Assembly: GCA_902810075.1 (NCBI GenBank) | Contig: LR778135.1 | Coordinates: 3,038,001-3,102,000 of the forward strand | DNA from: Ruminococcaceae bacterium BL-6 | Lineage (GTDB): Bacteria > Bacillota > Clostridia > Oscillospirales > Acutalibacteraceae | Reading direction: 5' to 3' | DNA length: 64,000 nucleotides | Part shown: positions 1 through 7,078 of the stretch, piece after piece | Layout of the letters: every line of letters begins with the position of its first letter | Position numbering within the stretch: the first letter of the stretch is position 1 | Notes under the pieces: generated by a model | Told to the model about the DNA's origin: nothing | The model's input: only the letters and a program-made list of their open reading frames with translations | Database searches by the model: none | Made by a program: the position numbers and the translations under genes

Positions 1-2031
1 CTCAATCATCAAGATCAGCAGTTGCAGCACCTCAAGATCGGACTGCAAATCACGCCGCCATGAAACATAGTCCATGTCACGCAGGTCGATCTTGAATTTT
101 TTCCCCACGCTGAACAATTCGGTGTTCTGGTCATCCAAATCAAAATCGTCGGCACCCGCGACATTCTGCACGGATATAGATGCACCCGGCTGGAATGCGT
201 CAATCTGCTGTACCGTATCGTAATAGGCATTATAAATGCGGGTGACCGTAAGCTTGAAGGAATGGACGGAGCTTTCCATTCGCTTAAGCAAGTTAATATT
301 CATCAGGCGCTGAATACCGCGTTCACGTCCGCTCTGGGAAATGGTCTGGGCGTGTTTGGAATCGGGATCTATGTACTTGCTTATTTTGCTTGCAAGAATG
401 TATTTTGACGGCGTGTAAATGGAGAGGTTAAGCTCCATCAGCTGCGCATAAATTTCCTGATAATTGATCGCGTTCGGTTTATCCGTCAGCTTTGGATAAA
501 GTGAAATCGGTTTGTTCCGTTTCGGGAAACTGCCTATTTCACTTGTGTCATAGTAACGCTGAATATGCTTGCGGGAGCGGGCGATTGTCACACTGTCCAG
601 CACCTCGAAAAAATCAAAATCGAGCCGTTTTAAAAGCGCATCGGTTGTGCGCCCCTCCGGCTCCAGTTTCGTCCATGCGTTATAGACCTTTTGCGCCTGA
701 CGGAAGACGGAGTCAATATCGGTTTTCGTGTTCAATTTGTCGTTGATTACATCGCTGTGACCTTCATATGCCAGCGCAAGCTGATTACGCAGGTCATAAA
801 ACCGATTGTTGACCGGCGTCGCGGAAAGCATCAGCACCTTTGTCTTGACGCCGGTGCGGATCACTCGATTCATCAGCCGCGTGTAGCGGTTTTCCTTTTC
901 GTTGTCTTCGCCCGTGGCAGCGCCGCCATTACGGAAGTTATGACTTTCGTCGATAACCACAAGGTCGTAGTTACCCCAGTTTATACGGTCAATCGGCAGG
1001 CCCATGACGGTATCGCCATGATCGCGGGAGAGATCCGTATGATATAAAATATCATACCGCAGACGGTCTTTCGCCAAAGGATTGTTGATAAGATTGCCGC
1101 GATAAGTCATCCAGTTATCCTTCAGCTTTTTCGGGCAAAGGACAAGGACGCTTTTGTTGCGGCCTTCATAATACTTAATCACTGCCAGTGCGGTAAAGGT
1201 TTTGCCAAGACCGACACTGTCGGCAAGAATACAGCCGTTGTACTGCTCCAGCTTATTGATGATGGCAAGGGCGGCGTCCTTCTGAAAGTTATAGAGCTTG
1301 TTCCAGATAAGGCTCTCCTTAAAGCCGGTCGCTTCATTCGGCAGAACATCCTCAGTGATGTCCTCAAGAAACTCACTGAAAATATTGTACAATGTCATAA
1401 AGTAAATAAGCTCCGGCGCGTTTTCCTGATAGACGGCGGATATGCTGTCAACAACGAACTGCGTGACATCCTGAAGCCGCGCTTCATCTTTCCACACAGC
1501 GTCGAAAAGTTCAATAAATGCGGAGCTTGCCGGAAACTCCATGCGACTGACCATATTGCTGATATTATTGCCGCGTTCGCAGCCCAAATCAACGGTGGTA
1601 AAATTGTTGACCGGCATATACGTATATCGCTCGACCGCAGATTCCACGTTGATAAAGTTATTCATTCCATCACGGGTGGTGTTCGATTTAAAGGTGGCTT
1701 TTTTCTGAATCCATGCTGCGCACTCTCTTGCAATCGCTTTTTGCGTCAGCTCGTTGCGCAGTTTAATTTCAAATTCCGTACCGTAGAGGCTCTTTTCGCG
1801 ATGAAGACGCGGAATATAAAATTCACGCTTTTCCGTTGGCGTTTTTTCCGCGATGAATGTCGGCGAAGTAAAGATGAAGCGCAGCGACTCAACATCCTTG
1901 AGCTGCGCCTTTAACTCCTGATAGGCATAAATAGAAAAGCAAGCGGCGGCGATAGAAACACGGCTGCCCTTGGTAATTGTTTTTACAAGGTCATCTCTGA
2001 CCACGTTTGTTGTATTATTGAATACCTCCAT
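1..2031 (-). CDS. SNF2-family helicase with PLD-like N-terminus (3' end beyond window)
   Basis: Reading the minus strand from ATG at 2031 gives an uninterrupted frame of 677 codons that is still open at base 1, so the C-terminal helicase lobe lies outside the window. About 270 N-terminal residues look like the phospholipase-D-like region found in front of such helicases, but I see no intact HxK(x4)D motif. The motor follows, with Walker A DSVGLGKTFT, DEAH-type box VVIDESHNF and motif III LSATPVNN, characteristic of superfamily 2 SNF2/DEAD ATPases that remodel or translocate on DNA. It starts 15 bases after the XRE gene, so the two are co-transcribed. Relatives usually belong to restriction-like defence loci with a methyltransferase further downstream, which cannot be checked here. 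Family confidence is good, biological role is inferred. Confidence 0.85.
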   Translation of the reverse strand, partial: MEVFNNTTNVVRDDLVKTITKGSRVSIAAACFSIYAYQELKAQLKDVESLRFIFTSPTFIAEKTPTEKREFYIPRLHREKSLYGTEFEIKLRNELTQKAIARECAAWIQKKATFKSNTTRDGMNNFINVESAVERYTYMPVNNFTTVDLGCERGNNISNMVSRMEFPASSAFIELFDAVWKDEARLQDVTQFVVDSISAVYQENAPELIYFMTLYNIFSEFLEDITEDVLPNEATGFKESLIWNKLYNFQKDAALAIINKLEQYNGCILADSVGLGKTFTALAVIKYYEGRNKSVLVLCPKKLKDNWMTYRGNLINNPLAKDRLRYDILYHTDLSRDHGDTVMGLPIDRINWGNYDLVVIDESHNFRNGGAATGEDNEKENRYTRLMNRVIRTGVKTKVLMLSATPVNNRFYDLRNQLALAYEGHSDVINDKLNTKTDIDSVFRQAQKVYNAWTKLEPEGRTTDALLKRLDFDFFEVLDSVTIARSRKHIQRYYDTSEIGSFPKRNKPISLYPKLTDKPNAINYQEIYAQLMELNLSIYTPSKYILASKISKYIDPDSKHAQTISQSGRERGIQRLMNINLLKRMESSVHSFKLTVTRIYNAYYDTVQQIDAFQPGASISVQNVAGADDFDLDDQNTELFSVGKKFKIDLRDMDYVSWRRDLQSDLEVLQLLILMIE

Positions 2032-2046
2032 GCCCCAACCCCCGTT

Positions 2047-2286
2047 CTATTTTTGAGAATTTGTCGCCTCGGCGCTTTCATTCGGCACAATCTCCATTAT
2101 ATCGCCAATATCACAATTAAGCGCCGTACAAATTTTCAATAGAACGCCTGTGGTGAGATTCTCATTTTTCCCAAGTTTGGCAAGAGAAGCAGTGCTGATG
2201 CCGCTTTTTTCTTTAAGATCAGTACGATTCATTTTTTTATCAATCAAAAGCTTCCACAGTTTATCATAGCTTATCGCTTTAGGCAT
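2047..2286 (-). CDS. Small XRE-family transcriptional regulator
   Basis: The 79-residue protein is a single Cro/cI-type helix-turn-helix: residues 15-60 hold the pattern DLKEKSGIS-TASLAKLGKNE followed by the conserved LLKICTALNCDIGDIME tail of this YozG-like family. There is no additional ligand or dimerisation domain. An AAAGGAG ribosome site precedes the ATG. It lies 24 bases after the ATPase gene and 15 bases before the helicase gene, all on the same strand, so it is probably translated from the same message. It is a candidate autoregulator of the operon; the inverted repeat around the operon promoter (5627-5731) is a possible binding site, but this is inference. Confidence 0.9.
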   Translation of the reverse strand: MPKAISYDKLWKLLIDKKMNRTDLKEKSGISTASLAKLGKNENLTTGVLLKICTALNCDIGDIMEIVPNESAEATNSQK

Positions 2287-2310
2287 TTAACTTTGCTCCT
2301 TTTAATCCGG

Positions 2311-4149
2311 TTAGTTGGGCTTACTTCTCAAGAATCCATAGCGCCCATTGTGATCGTCCATTGTGAATTCAATAAGGGTCGCCTTACTGTAATCGACATG
2401 TTCCGGAATCTCGTTTTCGGCAATGATTACCTGATTCGCGCCACAATTTTCTATCATATACTTGAACAAGGATTCTTTCATTCCGGGAGTAGCCTTTTCG
2501 TTCTCAGCCATTTGTATTTTTTTCTCTTTTAGAGAGAGGATCGGTGAATCTAAAGCCAAAAGGTGAAGTGCATAGGCGCCATGCTCCTCCAGATATTTCA
2601 TAAGGTTAAAAAGCATTATTGTATTCAAAAATGCCCGGTATCCTTTACCCTCATTTTTCTTGTGCTTCCCGCCAACAACTGCATCTGCTGTATCAATAGA
2701 GATATACGCCTCTGGCCTATTCGGATAAGCGCAATCCTTAACCATTTCGCCAAATCTATCGCTTAACATTCTCCAAACAGTCCGATCAAATTGCTTCTTT
2801 GCATCAAATTTCAGGTCGCTGTCATCTTCTTCATTCTCTTTATTAAAAACATCGGCACTGAGTTCGTTGGACATCCGCTCAATAGCGACCAACTCCTCTC
2901 TCGTTAAGAGGACTCTCTTATACGCATCTACGGTTTCACGTAGTTCAGCTGCTCTGGGGCGTAATTTCCTATTGATAAGGTTCGTAATCGTATCATTTCT
3001 TGCGTTCAACGTCTTTAAATGTGCTTCCAAAGCGGTTATATCTGCCTCAGTATCCTTTTCGGCGACATTCAAATCCCGCAGCTGCAGTGTTATTCGAGCA
3101 AGCTCAGCATTGGAAGCATCGATATATGATTCCCTTTGCTTATCAGTTTTCTTGATGGTCCCATTGCAGAAAGGACATTTAACCGAACGCGTAATATTAC
3201 TGGCTTTTCTGTCACCATCAGCAATGAACCTTAACCGTTTCAAATCAGAGTTGTACTGCGACCGCAATGCTTGATAGCGGTCACGCAGAAATCGGGCTTC
3301 TTCAAGTTTCGCACTGGCTGTATATATTTGTTCAAGCAGTTTCCGGCTTTCCTCCGAAGCATTTACAATTTCTCTTTCGACGCGTTCAATTTCATTGAGA
3401 ATAGATTCGATCTTTGCTGAAATATCGACATCTGCCTCTTGAGCAATTGATTCTTCAACGGCGCCTTTTCTGTCAGTCAGTTCTTTGATTTTCTTGTTCA
3501 GGTAAATGATAACGCCAGTCTTCTGCGTTGCTTTCCTGTCGCGTTCTTCTTGGCTAACCTCAGGCACCAATCTGTGAAGATCATCGCCGGTCATCATATA
3601 AAGCAGAGATGTGAGGCTTGCAGTGATTTTTGAATAGCCCGGCATATCAAATGCTGTACCTTCTCTGAAAATATGATTTTCATCAATATAGAAGAAATGT
3701 ACCATTGTTCGGAAAGTCAGGTCACCATCGTCAAGGTTTTGCTTCACGATAATTTTGGGTCTTTTCTTTATGCCCATCAATTTAAGCAGCAAATCACTGT
3801 AGTCCTTTGTGGACAGCTTATACTCACGGCTTTCGATCCCGGGCACATCTGTCACGACCGTTACTGTTCCATCCCCGGTTTCGCCGCTTTTGCCATCAAC
3901 AATTTTTCTCTGAGCAGAAAGACTATAGCCATCATCTGTTTCTAATGTCATAGATATAGTGTCATATCCGGTATTGGAAAAAGTAAACGGGATCTTCCCT
4001 CCAAACATAAAGTTTATACAATTCATGACATGAGACTTACCGGTATTAGAGGGCCCGTGAATGATGTTAACACCGTCATTAAACTGAACAGAGGAATACT
4101 CTACATTAGCGCCAGAAGCAGATATCTGCTTAATGATAAATCTTCTCAT
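2311..4149 (-). CDS. SMC/ABC-like ATPase of an ABC-three-component (ABC-3C) system
   Basis: This 612-residue protein has an N-terminal ABC half with Walker A GPSNTGKS at residues 32-39, long heptad-rich stretches at about 195-310 and 335-420, a CPFC zinc-hook motif at 325-328, and a C-terminal half with a signature-like GKGYRAFLNT and Walker B LLALDSP near residue 540. This is the layout of Rad50/SMC-like ATPases. The LDSP Walker B and the gene order (large partner, middle component, ATPase) match the ABC-ATPase subunit of ABC-3C conflict systems, described by comparative genomics as DNA-sensing ATPases that license an effector. Its ATG overlaps the stop of the middle-component gene by four bases. 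The family is inferred from motifs and context, not from a database search. Confidence 0.8.
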   Translation of the reverse strand: MRRFIIKQISASGANVEYSSVQFNDGVNIIHGPSNTGKSHVMNCINFMFGGKIPFTFSNTGYDTISMTLETDDGYSLSAQRKIVDGKSGETGDGTVTVVTDVPGIESREYKLSTKDYSDLLLKLMGIKKRPKIIVKQNLDDGDLTFRTMVHFFYIDENHIFREGTAFDMPGYSKITASLTSLLYMMTGDDLHRLVPEVSQEERDRKATQKTGVIIYLNKKIKELTDRKGAVEESIAQEADVDISAKIESILNEIERVEREIVNASEESRKLLEQIYTASAKLEEARFLRDRYQALRSQYNSDLKRLRFIADGDRKASNITRSVKCPFCNGTIKKTDKQRESYIDASNAELARITLQLRDLNVAEKDTEADITALEAHLKTLNARNDTITNLINRKLRPRAAELRETVDAYKRVLLTREELVAIERMSNELSADVFNKENEEDDSDLKFDAKKQFDRTVWRMLSDRFGEMVKDCAYPNRPEAYISIDTADAVVGGKHKKNEGKGYRAFLNTIMLFNLMKYLEEHGAYALHLLALDSPILSLKEKKIQMAENEKATPGMKESLFKYMIENCGANQVIIAENEIPEHVDYSKATLIEFTMDDHNGRYGFLRSKPN

Positions 4150-4607
4150 TCTCGCGGCTCCTCCTCCATCAATGACTTTGCTGACATTTTATTTATGTTG
4201 GAAATCAGTTCTCGTTCAGTTTTACCAGCGACGTTTTGAATGACAAGCTGCGTATTCCGGCGATATTCAGCTGCATATTCGCTTTCCAGTGAATTGCAAT
4301 AATCTTCGCCATCCGATGAAATGATATAAGCTATTCCGTCATTGAGATTCAACGCCTGTACCAATCCATACAGAACCAAAGCTTTCAGGGCAGTTTTTAC
4401 CGCTTCGCGTCTGGAAGCAAACTCACTGAATTTATACTGGTTGTCGCCATTAAGGTTAGATTCTGTTATGTTAAACGTCTTTCCATATGTAGCCATAAAA
4501 TCAATTGCATAAAGCATATCCAGCGTCTGTGGGTATTCATAGACATCCAAAAGGATTAGGAGACGAAGGGCGTTTTCAAACGTTGTGTTAAACAGTTTGT
4601 TCGGCAT
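4146..4607 (-). CDS. ABC-three-component system middle component (MC2-like)
   Basis: The 153-residue protein lacks catalytic motifs. It begins with LFNTTFENALRLLILLDVY, then LDMLYAIDFMATYG, and has SEFASRREAVKTALKALVLYGL at about residues 60-90, the pattern I associate with ABC-3C middle component 2. That family is thought to form a winged-helix-like bridge between the ATPase and the effector. It overlaps the upstream partner gene by 20 bases and the ATPase gene by 4, so the three products are probably made stoichiometrically. The assignment rests on motif memory and gene order, so the subtype is less certain than membership in the three-gene module. Confidence 0.7.
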   Translation of the reverse strand: MPNKLFNTTFENALRLLILLDVYEYPQTLDMLYAIDFMATYGKTFNITESNLNGDNQYKFSEFASRREAVKTALKALVLYGLVQALNLNDGIAYIISSDGEDYCNSLESEYAAEYRRNTQLVIQNVAGKTERELISNINKMSAKSLMEEEPRE

Positions 4608-5580
4608 CTTTCCTCACCCAGCCCTTCAATCTGTCTTCCTTCACAAGAAAATGGCAAACACCTTTCTTTTGTGGATTGCCTATCCAATCTGTATCCCGGC
4701 TTAACCAACATCTATCAACACGTGTTAGCGATGCCTGCGCCATAACTTTGCGGAGACGTGTCATGCCATCTTTGTAATCATCTTCCCAGACTTCCTTCAC
4801 ACCCTCATATGTCTCATCCTTCAGTATTTCAAATTGGTCAGGATCATTTTTTCGATAAATATCCCGCGTTCCCCGTCTAACAGCTTCAGCTGCAAAATAG
4901 TACCCGCGTTGTTCGCTGAAGTGCTTCTGATACGCTATATACCGAGGCAGCAAAGAAAGATCAAAATTTTCAACATGCTCCAATTCTCCGTAAACGTCAG
5001 CCAAGGCCATCGCATATTTTCGTTCTTCCATTATCACGCTATCTGGTATTTCGACAGGCTCCAACGGGTGCTTCTTATACTCTTCCAGTTCCTGAGAGTT
5101 TGCTGCTATCGCCTCCTGCGGGAAGACGTTATCTCGTGTCAGTGAATATAAAAATACATTTGCCAAGAACTCGGCAAGTGTATTTTTTTGTCCCCATTTC
5201 ATCAATTCAGATTTCCTTCTGTCAGAAATCTGCTTGTCCGCTTTTATGACGCCTCTAAGATGAAATATGACTTCATCCTCCATCCCTTCAAGAAAGCGGG
5301 GTACGATTGATTTCTTAAAATATTCAACGATTGTATTCGTAACTCTTCGATCTGTGGAAGCGCTTCGAATTGCGCGGAGAGGATTCCCGCCTTTTTCTCG
5401 GTTCATGATTTTACTGGCCGTTCCTTTGCTGACAGTTATTGCACATCCATTGCTATTTTCCAGTCCTACAGGAAGCGCAACGGCATCATACAGCAGCTCA
5501 ATCAGATCCGGATCGGCAACAGTGTCCCGAAAAGCATTCTTTATTTCGATAAGCACTGTAGCAAAAACAAGCTCGCTCAA
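4588..5580 (-). CDS. Putative effector or large partner protein of the ABC-3C operon
   Basis: I choose the TTG start at 5580 because a GGAGG site ends 9 bases upstream; the GTG at 5589 would touch that site. The 330-residue product has an N-terminal part (to about residue 105) without a recognised fold. A middle part follows containing ADKQISDRRKSEL and LAEFLANVFLYSLTR, a pattern seen at the front of many clostridial conflict-system proteins. A charged C-terminal part contains RYIAYQKHFSEQRGYYFAAEA. No nuclease, protease, TIR or SIR2 motif is visible. As first gene of the operon and partner of the middle component it occupies the place where ABC-3C systems encode their effector. The toxic activity, if any, is unknown. 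Confidence 0.6.
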   Translation of the reverse strand: MSELVFATVLIEIKNAFRDTVADPDLIELLYDAVALPVGLENSNGCAITVSKGTASKIMNREKGGNPLRAIRSASTDRRVTNTIVEYFKKSIVPRFLEGMEDEVIFHLRGVIKADKQISDRRKSELMKWGQKNTLAEFLANVFLYSLTRDNVFPQEAIAANSQELEEYKKHPLEPVEIPDSVIMEERKYAMALADVYGELEHVENFDLSLLPRYIAYQKHFSEQRGYYFAAEAVRRGTRDIYRKNDPDQFEILKDETYEGVKEVWEDDYKDGMTRLRKVMAQASLTRVDRCWLSRDTDWIGNPQKKGVCHFLVKEDRLKGWVRKDAEQTV

Positions 5581-5626
5581 GAAACACACCTCCAGAATGG
5601 AAACTTCACGATAACTTTACGGGAAC

Positions 5627-5731
5627 TTCGCTGGAACGACTTTTACGGCTGCCGGCGATATACTTATGCCATCGGGCAGGGAACGACATTAAAACTGAAT
5701 TTTCTATATATTATATCACACTTCCAGCGAA
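5627..5731. repeat. Perfect 10-bp inverted repeat around the defence-operon promoter
   Basis: TTCGCTGGAA at 5627-5636 and its exact complement TTCCAGCGAA at 5722-5731 are separated by 85 bases. The second half lies between the -35 and -10 boxes of the minus-strand promoter, which suits a repressor operator with looping. A role for the XRE protein is inference. Confidence 0.5.
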
Positions 5732-5738
5732 AAGTAAA
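5710..5738 (-). promoter_or_regulatory. Sigma-A-type promoter of the ABC-3C/helicase operon
   Basis: On the minus strand TTTACT (5738-5733) is followed after 17 bases by a perfect TATAAT (5715-5710), about 130 bases ahead of the first start codon. No other good promoter is seen between genes of the operon. Confidence 0.65.
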
Positions 5739-5795
5739 TATAATATCTGCGAAAACAAATAATTTTTTTGTTATTTCCCGCTCGCAATAGCCACT

Positions 5796-5815
5796 GATTA
5801 TACACCCGTGTAATC
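5796..5815. promoter_or_regulatory. Near-palindrome, possible operator in the divergent intergenic region
   Basis: GATTATACACCCGTGTAATC is a near-perfect palindrome in the 372-base gap between the defence operon and the phage sigma-like gene. It sits about 60 bases upstream of the minus-strand -35 box and 140 bases upstream of the plus-strand start. Apart from this, the promoter with its repeat and the interleaved repeats at 5839-5927, I see no gene in the gap. Confidence 0.35.
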
Positions 5816-5838
5816 AAAAAAACAATTTGCAGCCTGAC

Positions 5839-5927
5839 CATCGGAGGAAAGGATGCAAGCCGAAACGGAGACACCGTTAGGTTTGTATGCTTTCCTCTTT
5901 TGCATACCTCCGATGACCTCCGTTTCG
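5839..5927 (+). promoter_or_regulatory. Leader with two interleaved inverted repeats before the sigma-like gene
   Basis: CATCGGAGG (5839-5847) pairs with CCTCCGATG (5907-5915), and CGAAACGGAG (5861-5870) pairs with CTCCGTTTCG (5918-5927), both perfectly. The order A-B-A'-B' means the RNA either forms a pseudoknot or switches between two hairpins. A GGAGG followed by ATG at 5853 lies inside, and the sigma-like gene begins at 5953. The arrangement suggests an attenuator or translational switch, but no known riboswitch family is recognised. Confidence 0.4.
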
Positions 5928-5952
5928 AGACAACGAAAACGGAGGAATTTTT

Positions 5953-6480
5953 ATGCAAAACCAAGACAATCAGCGCAAAATCTACATTCGCAGCACCAAA
6001 ACGTGGGTACCCGTAACCGAAGAAGTCTATCTCGAATATTACCGACCCATTTGGCGCACACAGAAGGCTGCACAAAAGGCCGGTCAGTGCTTTTGCCCCA
6101 AGAACAAGCTCTGGCTGTGTGACGGCGACTGTGCCATGTGCGAATACCGCGCCGCCGGTAATACGGTGTCGCTTGACGCACCGATAGAAAACGCCGATGG
6201 TGATGCGTTCAGTCTCGTCGATACCATTGAGGACCCGACCGCAGATTTTGCCGATGTCCTTGTGGACAGGCTTTTGCTTGAACAGCTTCTCGACGAGTTG
6301 GCAGTGCGTGACCCCGAGGGCAAACGTATCTGCGAGCTCATTATGGAAGGCTGCTCAAAAACTGAAATCGCGGATACTCTCCAACGAGAGTTCGGTGGCG
6401 ACTGGTATAAGTCCAAAGCGGTTTACCGTGAAAAGCAGGTGCTCGAGCGGCTGCGTAAACACATCTTAGGTCATAAATAA
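5953..6480 (+). CDS. Phage-encoded sigma-70-like RNA polymerase sigma factor
   Basis: The 175-residue protein is one of the short sigma-like proteins at the head of clostridial prophage early regions. Cysteines at residues 39-56 suggest a small metal-binding patch. After an acidic linker, residues 105-170 form a region-4-like helix-turn-helix (ELAVRDPEGKRICELIMEG, then SKTEIADTLQREFGG), with a basic C-terminus. GGAGG sits 7 bases ahead of the ATG. It presumably redirects host RNA polymerase to phage promoters. The thrice-repeated element at 6541, 10986 and 37945 is a candidate target, although nothing in the sequence proves it. A plain transcriptional regulator is the alternative. Confidence 0.7.
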   Translation: MQNQDNQRKIYIRSTKTWVPVTEEVYLEYYRPIWRTQKAAQKAGQCFCPKNKLWLCDGDCAMCEYRAAGNTVSLDAPIENADGDAFSLVDTIEDPTADFADVLVDRLLLEQLLDELAVRDPEGKRICELIMEGCSKTEIADTLQREFGGDWYKSKAVYREKQVLERLRKHILGHK

Positions 6481-6540
6481 ATACTTGAGTTTGCCCTCTG
6501 CCAAAGCTTTCTGGCGGGGAGCAAAATTATTTTTCTGATT

Positions 6541-6619
6541 TTTTGTACGATGGGCTTCCTTTTTTCCAGTGGGTAGTGAGGACAGGGAAAAACGAAAAGT
6601 CCTTAGATTGGAGGAAGCC
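6541..6619 (+). repeat. Three-copy phage leader element, copy 1
   Basis: The core runs from 6541 to 6575 and is identical over 35 bases to copy 2 (10986-11020). Its extension GTGAGGACAG is shared with copy 3 (37945). The core contains an 8-codon frame MGFLFSSG without a ribosome site. GGCTTCC at 6553-6559 can pair with GGAAGCC at 6613-6619, next to the ribosome site of the following gene. A regulatory RNA leader or a phage-specific promoter is likely. Confidence 0.6.
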
Positions 6620-6621
6620 TT

Positions 6622-6831
6622 ATGAATGACAAGAGACAAATCACTGACACCGACGAGGAATTGATTGACACCTTGCTTGCGATCAGCGTCGTGTCCAAGC
6701 GGCTGGCGAGAAATCTTTCTATCCTCGCTGCCCAGAGCAAATCTACGGAAGGAGGAGGAAAATCAGATGAGCAAAATGAGCGAGATGTCCGCGACCATCA
6801 AAGAATTAAGGGATATTGCATCTTCTGTTAA
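6622..6831 (+). CDS. Small hypothetical phage protein
   Basis: This 69-residue protein starts at an ATG preceded by GGAGGAAGCC. The first 45 residues are a helical segment rich in Asp, Leu and Ala (DTDEELIDTLLAISVVSKRLARNLS). The C-terminal 25 residues overlap the next gene in another frame and may be non-essential. It is the first gene after the three-copy leader element, and similar small proteins sit at this place in related prophages. No function can be assigned. Confidence 0.6.
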   Translation: MNDKRQITDTDEELIDTLLAISVVSKRLARNLSILAAQSKSTEGGGKSDEQNERDVRDHQRIKGYCIFC

Positions 6832-7078
6832 TTCCATCGCCAACTGGCTGGCGGAGCAGTTCAGCGGCAATGAGCCAGAACCGGAAGCGGCACCTGTCGA
6901 GCCGGTGTTGACGCTGGAAGCGGTCAGAGCTGTCCTTGCAGACAAGTCCCGCGCGGGCTTCACCGCTCAGATTCGCTCTCTGCTCCAGAAGTACGGCGCC
7001 GATAAGCTGTCGGGTGTTGACCCGGCCAACTACAAGGCGCTGCTTGCAGATGCGGAGGGACTGACCGATGCCACCTAA
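6767..7078 (+). CDS. Hypothetical phage early protein
   Basis: The 103-residue frame starts at ATG 6767, with GGAGGAGG just upstream, inside the 3' end of the preceding gene. The N-terminal 35 residues form a probable coiled coil (SEMSATIKELRDIASSVNSI), then an acidic Pro/Glu linker, then a conserved C-terminal helical domain (LTLEAVRAVLADKSRAGFTA, then LLQKYGADKLSGVDPANY). Proteins of this type precede the DUF2800 nuclease in many clostridial prophages. Its stop overlaps the nuclease start by 11 bases, which suggests translational coupling. Function unknown. Confidence 0.75.
   Translation: MSKMSEMSATIKELRDIASSVNSIANWLAEQFSGNEPEPEAAPVEPVLTLEAVRAVLADKSRAGFTAQIRSLLQKYGADKLSGVDPANYKALLADAEGLTDAT

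Noticed and set aside
2047..2286. XRE gene as antitoxin of a toxin-antitoxin pair
   Set aside because: Neighbouring genes are far too large for typical toxins and match an ATPase and a helicase; an operon regulator is simpler.
5853..6122. 89-codon frame overlapping the sigma-like gene, with its own GGAGG
   Set aside because: The Arg-rich sequence beyond codon 30 lies out of frame over a well-supported gene. A short leader peptide remains possible, but a functional 89-residue protein is unlikely.
6551..6577. 8-codon frame MGFLFSSG in the repeated leader element as a peptide gene
   Set aside because: No ribosome site precedes any of the three copies. Identity at DNA level over non-coding flanks points to a nucleic acid element. 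Kept only as an alternative in the finding.
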